The notes: generated by a model not told the origin, from the sequence alone. A stretch of 64,000 nt of DNA from Rhodococcoides corynebacterioides (GCF_019834675.1 NZ_JABUBU010000016.1:1-64000); one strand, 5' to 3'. Shown: positions 55,736 through 64,000, counted from the stretch's first letter. Made by a program: numbers and translations.

Positions 55736-57403
55736 TCAGAGCTCGAGCACGCCGTTCTTCTCCTTGCGCCGTCGACGGCGCACGTGGGTGAGCACGGCGG
55801 GGTCGTGCGAGAGGTCGCGGTAGAGCGAGACCGACAGGCCGATCATGACCACCACGAACGGCGCTGCCGCGATGATCGTCATGGTCTGCAGGCCGTTCAG
55901 CGCGTCCGAACCACCCGTCCACAGGATGATCGCGGCGGTGGCTCCGGTGATGGCGCCCCAGAAGACGACCACCCAGCGGCTGGGTTCGAGGGTGCCGCGC
56001 TGGCTCAGAGTGCCCATCACCATCGACGCGGCGTCGGCGCCGGAGACGAAGAAGATGGCGACCAGCACCATGACGACCACGGCGGACAGACCGAAGAGGG
56101 GCAGGTTCTCGAGCATGCCGAACAGCTGCGACTCGCTCGATCCGCGGGCGGCGAGGTCGATGCCGTCGCGTTGTTCGGAGATGCCGGCGCCGCCGAACAC
56201 CGAGAACCACAGCAGGCTGACGACGCTGGGCACCAGGATCACGCCGACGATGAACTGCCGCACGGTGCGTCCGCGGCTGATGCGGGCGAGGAACATGCCG
56301 ACGAAGGGGGTCCAGGACACCCACCACGCCCAGTAGAAGATCGTCCACGACGACAGCCACGACGCGGTCTCGGGATCGCTCGACGCCGCGGTGCGCGCCG
56401 ACATGTGGAACAGCTGGCTGACGTAGTCGCCGATCGTCGTCGGGATCAGGTTGAGGATCAGCACGGTGGGCCCGAGGACGAACACGAAGGTCGCCAGCAC
56501 CAGGGCGAGCACCATGTTGATGTTGGAGAGCCACTGGATGCCCTTGGCGACGCCCGACACCGCGGAGGCGATGAAGGCCAGCGTGAGCAGGGCGATGACG
56601 GCGACCAGCAGCAGGGTGCCGGGCTCACCGAGCCAGCCGAGCACCTCGACGCCCGACCCGATCTGCAGGGCGCCGAGGCCCAGCGACGCGGCGGTGCCGA
56701 AGAGGGTGGCGAAGATGGCGAGGATGTCGATGACCTTGCCGATGGGGCCTTCGGAGCGGCGGCCGAGCAGCGGGAAGAACGCCGACGAGATCAGCTGCCG
56801 ACGGCCGCGGCGGTACGTGCTGTAGGCGACGGCGAGGCCCATCACCGCGTAGATGGACCACGGGTGCAGGCTCCAGTGGAACATGGTGGTAGCCATGGCG
56901 TTTCCGACGCCGCCGTCGGTTCCCGGCGGCGGGGTGACGAAGTGCTCGAGCGGTTCGGCGACGCCGTAGAACATCAGGCCGATGCCCATGCCGGCGCTGA
57001 ACATCATCGCGATCCAGCTGACGGTGCGGAACTCGGGCTTCTCCCCGTCCTTGCCCAGCGGGATCCGGCCGTACCTGGACACCGCCAGGTAGAGGCAGAA
57101 GAGGACGAACCCGGTGGCGGCGATGATGAACAGCCAGCCGAGGTTGGTCACCAGCCAGTCGAGGACGGATCCGGTGACGCTCTCGAGGTTCGCGGGCCCG
57201 GCGAGGCCCCAGACGATGATCGCGGCGACGACGGCGGCCGTCACACCGAACACCACCCGGTCCAGGCGCGGCGCGGTGGCCGCGGGTGGGTCGACCGGTG
57301 GTGAGTCGGTGGGCCCAGACGACGCCGGCGGCACGGGCGGCGCAGTCGACGCCGACGTCGGGGATGCGTTACCGGGCGAATCGGTCTCCTTGGACATGGT
57401 CAT
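55736..57403 (-). CDS. BCCT-family betaine/choline/carnitine transporter
   Basis: A 555-residue secondary transporter with twelve transmembrane helices, BetP-like. A Pro/Ser-rich cytoplasmic N-terminus (about 45 residues) precedes them. MMFSAGMGIGLMFYGVAEPL contains the glycine-rich stretch tied to Na+-coupled betaine uptake, and IFYWAWWVSWTPFVGMFLARIS is the family signature. The C-terminal tail is short and basic (HVRRRRRKEKNG), shorter than BetP's osmosensor. Likely an osmoprotectant importer. The start is one of two nearby ATGs (57403 or 57397). Confidence 0.93.
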   Translation of the reverse strand: MTMSKETDSPGNASPTSASTAPPVPPASSGPTDSPPVDPPAATAPRLDRVVFGVTAAVVAAIIVWGLAGPANLESVTGSVLDWLVTNLGWLFIIAATGFVLFCLYLAVSRYGRIPLGKDGEKPEFRTVSWIAMMFSAGMGIGLMFYGVAEPLEHFVTPPPGTDGGVGNAMATTMFHWSLHPWSIYAVMGLAVAYSTYRRGRRQLISSAFFPLLGRRSEGPIGKVIDILAIFATLFGTAASLGLGALQIGSGVEVLGWLGEPGTLLLVAVIALLTLAFIASAVSGVAKGIQWLSNINMVLALVLATFVFVLGPTVLILNLIPTTIGDYVSQLFHMSARTAASSDPETASWLSSWTIFYWAWWVSWTPFVGMFLARISRGRTVRQFIVGVILVPSVVSLLWFSVFGGAGISEQRDGIDLAARGSSESQLFGMLENLPLFGLSAVVVMVLVAIFFVSGADAASMVMGTLSQRGTLEPSRWVVVFWGAITGATAAIILWTGGSDALNGLQTMTIIAAAPFVVVMIGLSVSLYRDLSHDPAVLTHVRRRRRKEKNGVLEL

Positions 57404-57429
57404 GACATGTCACGGTGCTCGCTCCGGCG

Positions 57430-57448
57430 GCGGTAATCAAATCACCGC
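57430..57448. promoter_or_regulatory. 19-bp palindrome between DoxX and BCCT genes
   Basis: GCGGTaAT-CAA-ATcACCGC is symmetric at all but one pair and the centre. It covers the doxX stop codon and lies 27 bp before the BCCT start, so it could be an operator for the transporter or a weak terminator. Confidence 0.4.
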
Positions 57449-57873
57449 GCGGTACGTGACCGGGAACGACCGCGTCCGAACGCCCCGTCGAGGCTGTAGG
57501 AACCGGCGCCGACAACGGCCAGCAGCAGCGCGGCGGCGCCCAGTCCGACCACGAGTTCCCAGCCGCCGTCGGTGACGAAGACGCCCTTGTCGAGATGCAC
57601 GAACACCAGCGCGCCGATCATGTCGATCAGCAGGAGCAGTCCGACCACCGGTGTGAGGAGTCCGACGATCAGCAAGCCGCCACCGACGAGCTCGACGAAC
57701 GTCGCGAAGTACGCGGAGAACGTCGGGAACGGGATGGCCATGCTCTCGAATCCGGCCTTGGTCGCGTCGAGTCCGTTGGTGTTCAGCTTCTGCCAGCCGT
57801 GGGCCACGAAGATCACGCCCAGCGCGACGCGGGCGACGAGGGTGGCGAGGTCTCGGACGACGGGTGTGTTCAC
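57442..57873 (-). CDS. DoxX-family membrane protein
   Basis: A 143-residue protein with four transmembrane helices: RDLATLVARVALGVIFVAHGWQKL at the start is the DoxX signature, followed by FVELVGGGLLIVGLLTPVVGLLLLIDM. DoxX proteins have been linked to redox/thiol homeostasis at the membrane. GTG at 57873 with AAGGA upstream. A GntR regulator gene is upstream on the same strand, with a palindrome between. Confidence 0.9.
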   Translation of the reverse strand: MNTPVVRDLATLVARVALGVIFVAHGWQKLNTNGLDATKAGFESMAIPFPTFSAYFATFVELVGGGLLIVGLLTPVVGLLLLIDMIGALVFVHLDKGVFVTDGGWELVVGLGAAALLLAVVGAGSYSLDGAFGRGRSRSRTAR

Positions 57874-57926
57874 GGCGGTTCCTTCACGATGGGCGGGGTC
57901 GGGCGGGACCACCGTGACACAGTTCG

Positions 57927-57940
57927 GTTGAAGCGTCAAC
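57927..57940. promoter_or_regulatory. Operator-like palindrome in the doxX promoter
   Basis: GTTGA-AGCG-TCAAC, perfect 5-bp arms. On the minus strand it overlaps TTGACG, a candidate -35 for doxX. The adjacent GntR protein may bind it (inference). Confidence 0.45.
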
Positions 57941-57972
57941 TCAGTCGTGCGCGACTCGGTCGGCCGATCCGC

Positions 57973-58350
57973 TCAGTGGTCGGCGTCGAACGCGGCGCGC
58001 ACCCAGCGCACCGCCTCGTCCGCGTCCACCCCGGCCCGACGCGCGGCGCGTGCGTACGCGGTCGCGGCGGACTGCACCGCGGCGACGGCCGAGTCGCCGG
58101 CCTCGGCGACGAAGGTGCCGGACCGACCCCGCGTGACGACGACGCCGTCCTGCTCGAGTTCGCGGTACGCCTTGGCGACGGTGTTGGGGGCGAGGCCCAG
58201 CTCGGCCGCGAGGGCGCGGACCGTCGGCAGCCGCGTCCCCGCGATGAGCTCGCCGGTCCGCACACCCGCGACGATGCCGGAGCGCACCTGCTCGAAGGGA
58301 GGCTTGTCCGTCGTCAGGTCGATCGGCAGGGTCGCCCCGCGCTCGGTCAC
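57973..58350 (-). CDS. GntR-family regulator, YtrA-like (125 aa)
   Basis: A short GntR protein. The N-terminal winged helix is standard: PPFEQVRSGIVAGVRTGELIAGTRLPTVRALAAELGLAPNTVAKAYRELEQDGVV in pieces, ending TRGRSGTFVA. The remaining 45 residues are a small helical dimerisation tail, as in the YtrA subfamily. GTG at 58350. Located upstream of doxX and divergent from the ArsC-like gene; it may control either one. Confidence 0.88.
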   Translation of the reverse strand: MTERGATLPIDLTTDKPPFEQVRSGIVAGVRTGELIAGTRLPTVRALAAELGLAPNTVAKAYRELEQDGVVVTRGRSGTFVAEAGDSAVAAVQSAATAYARAARRAGVDADEAVRWVRAAFDADH

Positions 58351-58406
58351 AGCCCGTCCTCCTGCGTCGTCGTGATCCTGCGTTCGCCCGGCGTCATACT
58401 GATCCG

Positions 58407-58748
58407 GTGACCGTCACCGTTTATCACAATCCCCGGTGCTCCACCTCGCGCACGGTGCTGGCGACGGTGCGTGAGGCGGGTGTCGAGCCCACCGTCGTGA
58501 AGTATCTCGAGACCCCGCCGGACGAGGCCACCCTCCGGCGCCTCATCGACGACGCCGGTCTCACGCCGCGTACCGCCGTCCGGCGGCGCGAGAAGCTCTT
58601 CGCCGAGCTCGGCCTGGCCGACGCGGACGACGAGACCGTGCTGCGGGCGATGCTCGAGCATCCGATCCTGATCGAGCGGCCCTTCGTGGTCTCGGACTCC
58701 GGGACCGTCCTGGCGCGGCCGGCGTCCACGGTGTCCCGCGTGCTCTGA
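58407..58748 (+). CDS. ArsC-family glutaredoxin-type arsenate reductase-like protein
   Basis: A 113-residue thioredoxin-fold protein. VYHNPRCSTSRTVLATVRE carries the catalytic Cys near residue 11 with its following SxS/R motif, and HPILIERPFVV contains the conserved Arg of the ArsC group. Yet no ars operon (arsB/arsR) is adjacent, and many such proteins are YffB/Spx-like with other roles. Start GTG at 58407, close to a CATACT box. Confidence 0.87.
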   Translation: MTVTVYHNPRCSTSRTVLATVREAGVEPTVVKYLETPPDEATLRRLIDDAGLTPRTAVRRREKLFAELGLADADDETVLRAMLEHPILIERPFVVSDSGTVLARPASTVSRVL

Positions 58749-58780
58749 GCCGGTCCCGGGTCGGCGCCGTCGGGTGCGGG

Positions 58781-60013
58781 TCAGGCGCGCAGGCTGTCGC
58801 GCGCCACCGGACAGGACATGCAGCGCGGTCCGCCGCGACCGGGGGCGAGCTCGGATCCCGCGATGCGCAGCACCTCGATGCCCGACGCCTCGAGGCGGGC
58901 GTTGGTCTCGACGTTGCGCTCGTACGCGACCACCACGCCGGGAGCCAAGGCGAGGGTGTTGTTGCCGTCGTCCCATTGCTCGCGTTCGGCGGTGACGCTG
59001 TCGAGCCCGGTGTCGATGACGCGCAGCTTCTCGATGCCCATCGCCTCGGCCGCCGCCCCGAGGAACGGATCGGCACCGGTGATGCGCACGTCGCCGTCCA
59101 CCCGGCTGATCGTGAACGCGGACAACGAATCCTGGATGGCCGGGTACATCACCACCGCGTCGGTGTCCACCATGGTGCACACGGTGTCCAGATGCATCGA
59201 CGCGCGCTCCTGCGCGATGGGCACCACCAGCACGGTGTGCGCCAGTTCGTCGTCGAACAGACTGCGCGCCAACGCCTCCGCCCCCGCCGGGGTGGTCCGC
59301 TCCCCCACCCCGACGGCCACGACGCCCGGCGCGAGCAGCAGGATGTCGCCGCCCTCGACGGGCGCGGTGTGCGACTCGTAGGCCCGCCGGACGCCGAGGA
59401 ACCGGGGGTGGAACGCGTACACGATGTCGGTCAGGGAGGTCTCCCGCGCGCGGGCGCGCAGCGCCAGCGACGTGATGGCCACCCGCGAGCCGATCCAGAA
59501 CGACGAGTCGCGGGTGAACAGCAGATTCGGCAGCGGTTCGATGACGAAGTCGGCCCCGTGGTGCATCCGTCGCACCAGGGACACCCCGGCGCTGTCGGCC
59601 ACGGGCAGTTCGTCGAAGGTCATGCCCGCCATGAGCACGGTCGCGAGCTCCGCGGCCGGCAGCGCCCGCAGGTACGAGGTGAGGTCGCGCGCGAGCACGT
59701 GCCCCAGCCGCCGCGGGTCCACCGCGGCCGCCACCCCCTGCACCCGCGCGGCCCCACTGTGATCCAGCGTTTCGGTGAGCAGATCGCCGAGCAGCAGCAC
59801 CTCCACGCCGCGGGAGGTCAGCAGGTCGGCGAACGCGTCGTGCTCGTCGCGGGCGCGGTCGACCCACGGCAGACCGTCGAAGAGCAGCTGATCGTTGTTG
59901 CGCGGGGTGAGCCGCCGCAGCTCGTCACCGGGCCGGTGCAGCAACACCGTTCGCAGCGTGCCCACCTCGGAGTCCGCCCCCAGCGGGGCGGCCGGCGTGT
60001 CGGGAGCGGTCAT
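58781..60013 (-). CDS. arcA: Arginine deiminase
   Basis: A 410-residue enzyme hydrolysing arginine to citrulline and ammonia. Motifs: [63 protein letters not shown] with the catalytic His, and GGPRCMSCP with the nucleophilic Cys near the C-terminus. No ArcB/ArcC genes follow, so it is not the classical fermentative operon; M. tuberculosis Rv1001 (arcA) has a comparable position. Confidence 0.95.
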   Translation of the reverse strand: MTAPDTPAAPLGADSEVGTLRTVLLHRPGDELRRLTPRNNDQLLFDGLPWVDRARDEHDAFADLLTSRGVEVLLLGDLLTETLDHSGAARVQGVAAAVDPRRLGHVLARDLTSYLRALPAAELATVLMAGMTFDELPVADSAGVSLVRRMHHGADFVIEPLPNLLFTRDSSFWIGSRVAITSLALRARARETSLTDIVYAFHPRFLGVRRAYESHTAPVEGGDILLLAPGVVAVGVGERTTPAGAEALARSLFDDELAHTVLVVPIAQERASMHLDTVCTMVDTDAVVMYPAIQDSLSAFTISRVDGDVRITGADPFLGAAAEAMGIEKLRVIDTGLDSVTAEREQWDDGNNTLALAPGVVVAYERNVETNARLEASGIEVLRIAGSELAPGRGGPRCMSCPVARDSLRA

Positions 60014-60056
60014 GGAACGACGGTAGTCCGTCGACCCCGCCGGCACACGACGGAAC

Positions 60057-60941
60057 TCACTTCAGCAGGCGCGTGAACCAGTCGTTGGCCGCCTGCATCG
60101 TCACCTCGTAGGGCAGGGCGAACTTGCGCTGCATCCAGTAGCCGACGCGAATGTCGTTGCTGGAGTAGACCAGGAAGTGCCCGCGCTCCATCCCGCGCAG
60201 GATCGACTCGGCGACGTCCGCCGGTTCCGCGGCCCGCTTGTGGAAGCGGTCCTCGAGCTTCCGCACGTCGGGATCGTCGCGGTCGACCCCCGCGATGCGG
60301 ACGGACTCGACCAGCGGGGTGCGCACGGCCCCCGGTACCACCAGGGACACCCCGATACCGTGCCGCGCGAGGTCGAACCGCAGCACCTCGGACACCCCGC
60401 GCAGACCGAACTTGCTGGCGCTGTACGCCGCGTGCCACGGGAACGCGAGCAGCCCCGCCGACGAGGACACGTTGACCAGGTACCCGCCGCGTCCGGCGGC
60501 GATCATCGCGGGAACGAAATGCTGGATCACGTGGATCGGCCCCATGAGGTTGACCTCGACCAGCTGCCGCCACTGCTCGTGCGGCATGGTCTCGACGGTG
60601 CCCCAGGCGGAGATGCCGGCGACGTTCATCACCACGTCGACCGAGCCGAGCTGCGCATGCACGTCGGCGGCGAACGCGGCGACGTCGTCGTACTGCGAGA
60701 CGTCCAGTGCGCGGGAGAGTTCCACGGTCCCGCCGGCGGCCTCGATGTCGCGCACCGTCGCCGCCAGGCCGACGTCGTTCACGTCGGTGAGCACCAGCCG
60801 ACCGCCGCGCCGGGCGACGGCCTGCGCCGTCGCCCGCCCGATGCCGCTCGCGGCACCGGTCACGAGCACCGACCGTCCCCGGACCGTCCGGCGGTCCGCC
60901 TTCGCTCCGCGACCACGCAGCCTGCCCGCGACCACCACCAC
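60057..60941 (-). CDS. Short-chain dehydrogenase/reductase
   Basis: A 294-residue NAD(P)-dependent oxidoreductase. [15 protein letters not shown] is the cofactor motif, VMNVAGIS the NNAG-like motif, a Ser is in NVSSSAGLL and the catalytic YSASK follows. VPGAVRTPL is the usual post-catalytic loop. The long C-terminus ([42 protein letters not shown]) resembles mycobacterial SDRs of unknown substrate. The start GTG at 60941 has a Val/Arg-rich leader; a later start is possible. Confidence 0.88.
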   Translation of the reverse strand: MVVVAGRLRGRGAKADRRTVRGRSVLVTGAASGIGRATAQAVARRGGRLVLTDVNDVGLAATVRDIEAAGGTVELSRALDVSQYDDVAAFAADVHAQLGSVDVVMNVAGISAWGTVETMPHEQWRQLVEVNLMGPIHVIQHFVPAMIAAGRGGYLVNVSSSAGLLAFPWHAAYSASKFGLRGVSEVLRFDLARHGIGVSLVVPGAVRTPLVESVRIAGVDRDDPDVRKLEDRFHKRAAEPADVAESILRGMERGHFLVYSSNDIRVGYWMQRKFALPYEVTMQAANDWFTRLLK

Positions 60942-61039
60942 GATCCCCCAACCCGTCGACCATCAGTGCCGTCGACCCTACCGAGCGGGTCGCGCGCGGC
61001 GGGGCGACTTGTCATTCGTCCCGACCGGGGGCGAAGATC

Positions 61040-61648
61040 GTGGGCATCATGGCACTCGTTTCGAAGGGCTTCGTCGGGCGTCGACGCGACGACGACGGCC
61101 GCACTCCGCCGGGTCAGTACCTGACCAAGGATTTCCCCGTGCTCGCCATTGGTCCGTCCCCGTCCGTCGCGACCGACACGTGGACGTTCCAGATCACCAC
61201 CGAGCGCGGCGAGAGCCGCACCTGGACGTGGGACGAGATGGCGGCCCTGCCGCAGGAACAACCCACCGTCGACATCCACTGCGTCACCAAGTGGTCCAAG
61301 CTGGACACCACCTGGACCGGCGTCTCCCTCGACGTGCTGGTCGAGGGGCTCGAGACCGACGCGCAGTACGTCGTCGTCCACGGGTTCGACGGCTACACCA
61401 CCAACCTCCCGTTCGAGGACCTGCTCGGCGGAAAGGCGTGGCTGGTCACCGAATTCGACGGTGCGCCGCTCACGCGGGAGCACGGCGGCCCCGCGCGGCT
61501 GCTGGTTCCGCACCTCTACTTCTGGAAGTCGGCCAAATGGGTCTCGCGCATCGAACTGACCGAGCAGAACGAGCAGGGGTTCTGGGAGCGGGGCGGCTAC
61601 CACGACTACGGCGACCCGTGGCGCGAGCAGCGTTACCAGGGCGACTGA
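61040..61648 (+). CDS. Sulfite oxidase/YedY-type molybdopterin oxidoreductase
   Basis: A 202-residue single-domain Mo-cofactor enzyme. The cofactor-binding region has VDIHCVTKWSKLDTTWTGVSL, where the Cys would ligate molybdenum, followed by VVHGFDGYTTNLPFEDLLG and LLVPHLYFWKSAKWVSRIEL. No Tat signal is visible, unlike MsrP/YedY, so it is likely cytoplasmic. Start GTG at 61040 or ATG at 61049. Only 7 nt separate it from a flavin reductase gene, which suggests an electron-transfer pair. Confidence 0.9.
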   Translation: MGIMALVSKGFVGRRRDDDGRTPPGQYLTKDFPVLAIGPSPSVATDTWTFQITTERGESRTWTWDEMAALPQEQPTVDIHCVTKWSKLDTTWTGVSLDVLVEGLETDAQYVVVHGFDGYTTNLPFEDLLGGKAWLVTEFDGAPLTREHGGPARLLVPHLYFWKSAKWVSRIELTEQNEQGFWERGGYHDYGDPWREQRYQGD

Positions 61649-61655
61649 TCCGTCG

Positions 61656-62399
61656 ATGACGGACCCCGTTCCCGGCGCCAAGCCCTGGCTGGTCGCCACC
61701 GTCGTCGAACGACGCCCGGAGACGCCCACCGCCGCCACCCTGGTTCTCGACGTCGAGGGGTGGACCGGCCACCACGCCGGTCAGCACGTGGACGTCAAGC
61801 TCACCGCCGAGGACGGGTACAGCGCGCAGCGCAGCTACTCGATCGCCTCGGCGCCCGACGGGACGTCGCGGATCGAGCTGACGGTCCAGACCGTGGGCGA
61901 CGGCGAGGTCTCGCCCTACCTCACGGCCGCGCTCGAACCGGGCGATCGATTCGAACTGCGGGGGCCCATCGGACGCTGGTTCGTGTGGCGACCCGCGGCG
62001 CCCACCGGGCCGCCCTCCCCGCCCGTGCTGCTGGTGGGGGGCGGGTCGGGCATCGTCCCGCTGCGCGCGATGGTGCAGGCGCGCACGGCAGCGGTGCCCT
62101 TCCGGGTGGTGTACTCGGTCCGCGAACCGGCCGAGGTCTACTACGCCGACGAGTGGGCGCACCCGCGGCCGGGCGTCGACGTCACCCTGATCCACACCCG
62201 CCGTGCGCCGGTGGGCTCGCGTCGGCCGGTGGGACGCATCCACCCGGCCGACCTGGACGCGCACGGATGGCCCGCGGAGTTCGAGCCGGACTGCTACGTG
62301 TGCGGGCCGACGAGCTTCGTCGACGCGGTCGCGGACATGCTGGTCGCCCGCGGGCACGATCCGAGCCGCATCCGGACGGAACGATTCGGCCCGAGCTGA
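61656..62399 (+). CDS. Ferredoxin reductase-type FAD/NAD-binding oxidoreductase
   Basis: A 247-residue flavoprotein of the ferredoxin-NADP reductase fold, lacking a 2Fe-2S domain. QRSYSIASAPDG binds FAD, LLVGGGSGIVPLRAMV the NAD(P) pyrophosphate, and the end DCYVCGPTSFVDAV is the CGP motif. Probable electron donor for the preceding molybdopterin enzyme, with which it forms a two-gene operon. Confidence 0.92.
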   Translation: MTDPVPGAKPWLVATVVERRPETPTAATLVLDVEGWTGHHAGQHVDVKLTAEDGYSAQRSYSIASAPDGTSRIELTVQTVGDGEVSPYLTAALEPGDRFELRGPIGRWFVWRPAAPTGPPSPPVLLVGGGSGIVPLRAMVQARTAAVPFRVVYSVREPAEVYYADEWAHPRPGVDVTLIHTRRAPVGSRRPVGRIHPADLDAHGWPAEFEPDCYVCGPTSFVDAVADMLVARGHDPSRIRTERFGPS

Positions 62400-62417
62400 C
62401 CGCTCGGAGCCGACCGC

Positions 62418-62600
62418 TCAGAGCCGGGTGGCCATCTCCTCGCGGAACTCCTGCACGGTGCGATCGATGCGGTCGGCGTCCTCGGTCTCGCCGCGTCGTC
62501 GGGCGTCGTCGGCGCGGGACTGCATGACGGCGATGGCCTTGCGCAGCTCCGCATCCGACATCCGATGCGTGCCGGTCGCGGTGGCGGTGGTGGTGTTCAC
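62418..62600 (-). CDS. Small conserved-looking hypothetical protein (60 aa)
   Basis: Begins MNTTTATATGTHRMSDAELRK; two charged helices follow (AELRKAIAVMQSRADDARRR and DRIDRTVQEFREEMATR). Start GTG at 62600 has AGGAGG upstream at good spacing. Likely a small helical or coiled-coil protein; no function assigned. Ends 18 nt from the convergent flavoprotein stop. Confidence 0.7.
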   Translation of the reverse strand: MNTTTATATGTHRMSDAELRKAIAVMQSRADDARRRGETEDADRIDRTVQEFREEMATRL

Positions 62601-62697
62601 GTCGACCTCCTCGGCGGTTCTGCCGGACGAGTTGTCCGCACCGCCCAGTGTCCTCCGTCACCCCCCCGGGCGCCAGAGCCCGGAGGCCGGGACCGCG

Positions 62698-63381
62698 TCA
62701 GCTGTGGGCGTCGGCCTCGGCGCGGGCGTCCTCGGTACGCCGGACGAAGCTGGAGAGGCTGCGCGAGGCGAACTCGCGGAAGTACGGCAGCTTCGCCGGC
62801 GGCACCAGTGACGGCAGGATGGTGTGCCACACCTGCTCCATGCGCACGGCGGCGCCGTCGAGGCGCGCGGTGCCCTCGGCAACCATGAGCACGCCGCTGA
62901 GCATCTCGGACACCAGGCACGACGCGGTCTCGGCGTCGAGCGAGTCGATCACGTCGCCGTGCTCGATCGCGCGCTCGAAAAGGTGCGAGAAGATGTTCTG
63001 CCACGTCCCGAACACGCTGCCGCGGCTGGGATCCGGCGCGTCGACCTCGAGCTGCAGGCGGTACATGATGCGGACCAGGTTGTCCGTGTTGGCGAGGTCC
63101 AGCACCGAGTAGGTGATGCCGATGACGGATTCGAGCGCGGGCGAGCGGCTGTCGACCATGCCGGAGCACGCGGCGGTGACCCGCTCGCGGCCCTCGTCGA
63201 CCAGCGCGCGGGCCAGCTCCTCCTTGGAGGCGAAGTGGAAGTACAGCGCGCCCTTGGTCACGCCCGACTCGGCGGACACCTGGCTGAGGGTCGCCGTGGC
63301 GTGACCGACGCGGAGGAACAGATCGGCCGCGGCGCGCAGTGCCGCCGACCGTGTCGCTTCGGCCCGAAGTTGCCTGACCAT
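62698..63381 (-). CDS. TetR regulator of the gamma-butyrolactone-receptor type (paralogue 2)
   Basis: A 227-residue TetR protein closely related to the one at 20878-21522: N-terminus MVRQLRAEATRSAALRAAA, HTH VTKGALYFHFASKEELARA, and later HTILPSLVPPAKLPYFREFASR. The ScbR/ArpA-like features suggest a receptor for a gamma-butyrolactone or related signal. It ends with an acidic tail (RRTEDARAEADAHS) absent from paralogue 1. ATG at 63381. A 265-bp upstream region holds nested palindromes. Confidence 0.85.
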   Translation of the reverse strand: MVRQLRAEATRSAALRAAADLFLRVGHATATLSQVSAESGVTKGALYFHFASKEELARALVDEGRERVTAACSGMVDSRSPALESVIGITYSVLDLANTDNLVRIMYRLQLEVDAPDPSRGSVFGTWQNIFSHLFERAIEHGDVIDSLDAETASCLVSEMLSGVLMVAEGTARLDGAAVRMEQVWHTILPSLVPPAKLPYFREFASRSLSSFVRRTEDARAEADAHS

Positions 63382-63646
63382 CTTCCGTCTCCCCACGTGC
63401 GTTGCGTCGAGTGTCGCGTCGTGTGCCGCGTCCGAACGACCTGCTCGCGGCCCGTCGCCGCGTTCGGACAGTTTAGGCACAACAGTCCGAGAATCACGGA
63501 ACGGGAATGGAAGACTGGACCGCATCACAAACGGTGCGGCGGTGAAAACAATCGAACGTACCGATTTCACGGGGGGAATCCGTCGCGGCGTCGGGAATGC
63601 ACGCGGTCCGTCGAATGCGCGGAGGTTTCGACGCCCGCGCGGGCGA
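63382..63646. promoter_or_regulatory. Intergenic region with nested palindrome
   Basis: No gene in these 265 bp, which are richer in A/T than the flanks. At 63541-63569 an outer GTGAAA/TTTCAC pair surrounds an inner AATCG-7 nt-CGATT repeat (63549-63565). It may be a binding site for the TetR encoded at 62698-63381. Confidence 0.4.
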
Positions 63647-64000
63647 TCAACGTAACAGAACGGACACGAAGATTTCGACGTTGCCGTCGGCGGCCAGACA
63701 CTCGAACTCGGGCCCGCCCGCGCGTGTCACCCCACCGGCCGCGACGGCCTCCTCCACCTGCGACCACGCGTCCTCGGTGCGGTCGGGCAGCGTCATCGAC
63801 GCCTCGAAGACGGCGAACGCGCCGGCGGGAACGGTCACGAACACGTCCCCCACCGGCACCTCCTCGACCGTCGCTCGGGGGACGCCCACCACGACGTTGC
63901 TGACGCCACGCTGATCGGGCAGGTACACCGTCCAGACTTCCGTGCCGTCAGGCTCCCGCTCACGGATGCGCTCGCGCAGGAACGTCACCAGATCGCTCGC
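63647..64000 (-). CDS. Partial gene: GyrI-like ligand-binding domain protein
   Basis: At least 118 residues, running off the right edge of the window; the frame stays open to the last base, so the true start is outside. WTVYLPDQRGVSNVVVGVPRATVEEVPVGDVFVTVPAGAFAVFE resembles the GyrI-like/AraC effector-binding domain, a small-molecule binding fold often found alone. The C-terminus EFECLAADGNVEIFVSVLLR is typical of the last strand. Identification is tentative. Confidence 0.6.
   Translation of the reverse strand, partial: ASDLVTFLRERIREREPDGTEVWTVYLPDQRGVSNVVVGVPRATVEEVPVGDVFVTVPAGAFAVFEASMTLPDRTEDAWSQVEEAVAAGGVTRAGGPEFECLAADGNVEIFVSVLLR

Noticed and set aside
58407..58748. An arsenic-resistance operon
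   Set aside because: Only an ArsC-like protein is present; no ArsB/Acr3 pump or ArsR regulator is adjacent, and the neighbouring GntR is not of that type.
58781..60013. A full arginine deiminase energy pathway
   Set aside because: No arcB, arcC or arcD gene is linked; only arcA is present.

Overview
The window is about 64 kb of GC-rich chromosomal DNA from an actinobacterium of the order Mycobacteriales, most likely Rhodococcus or a close relative. The core gene order matches the Mycobacterium tuberculosis Rv1001-Rv1026 neighbourhood: arcA, pmt, rsmI, metG, tatD, rpfB, ksgA, ispE, pth, rplY, prs, glmU, TetR, mfd, mazG, lpqU, eno, ftsB-like, DUF501, ppx2. Typical lineage genes support this placement: ergothioneine synthesis, a wax ester synthase/diacylglycerol acyltransferase, an MPB70-like fasciclin lipoprotein, an LppP/LprE-type lipoprotein and protein O-mannosyltransferase. 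I see no rRNA, IS element, phage or CRISPR array.

Layout. 1-9.3 kb is mostly accessory: an SGNH hydrolase, an old yellow enzyme, tRNA-Leu, a TetR/P450/flavin monooxygenase cluster, a sulfurtransferase and a membrane protein/regulator pair. 8.4-20.7 kb (minus strand) is the ppx2-DUF501-ftsB-eno-lpqU and mazG-mfd block, split by an iron-uptake operon efeUOB on the plus strand with an upstream IdeR/DtxR-type iron box. 20.9-25.1 kb holds two TetR regulators, tRNA-Gln, glmU and prs. 25.1-30.8 kb is a complete ergothioneine locus (egtABCD on minus, egtE divergent). 30.7-36.3 kb has a DMT exporter with its TetR, then rplY, pth and prfC. 36.4-42.8 kb has a fasciclin lipoprotein, a DUF4166-like protein, an ABC-F ATPase and rpfB-ksgA-ispE. 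43-47.4 kb is an accessory insert relative to M. tuberculosis: a fused binding-protein/permease amino-acid transporter, two small or secreted proteins, and an orphan PP-loop protein preceded by three tandem 25-bp repeats. 47.6-55.7 kb has tatD, metG, a divergent storage-lipid synthase/esterase pair, an SRPBCC protein, rsmI and pmt. 55.7-64 kb has a BCCT transporter, DoxX, GntR, an ArsC-like protein, arcA, an SDR, a molybdopterin oxidoreductase with a flavin reductase, a second gamma-butyrolactone-receptor-like TetR and a truncated GyrI-like gene.

Recurring themes. (1) Many start codons (egtA, egtE, ispE, ksgA, the amino-acid transporter, tatD, metG, pmt) lie 6-9 nt after a TANNNT -10 box, which points to leaderless transcription; several divergent pairs share overlapping -10 boxes. 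(2) Local TetR or other regulators sit next to visible palindromic operators at the P450, at the DMT exporter and near DoxX. (3) Redox and stress functions are frequent: ergothioneine, DyP peroxidase, old yellow enzyme, rhodanese, the Mo enzyme and DoxX.

The two most unusual items are a P450 that closely resembles the haem domain of CYP102A1 (P450 BM3) but has no fused reductase and lacks its fatty-acid anchor residues, and the orphan PP-loop/Cys-motif protein behind the 25-bp tandem repeats. All functions are read from sequence motifs and remembered family features; no database search was possible.
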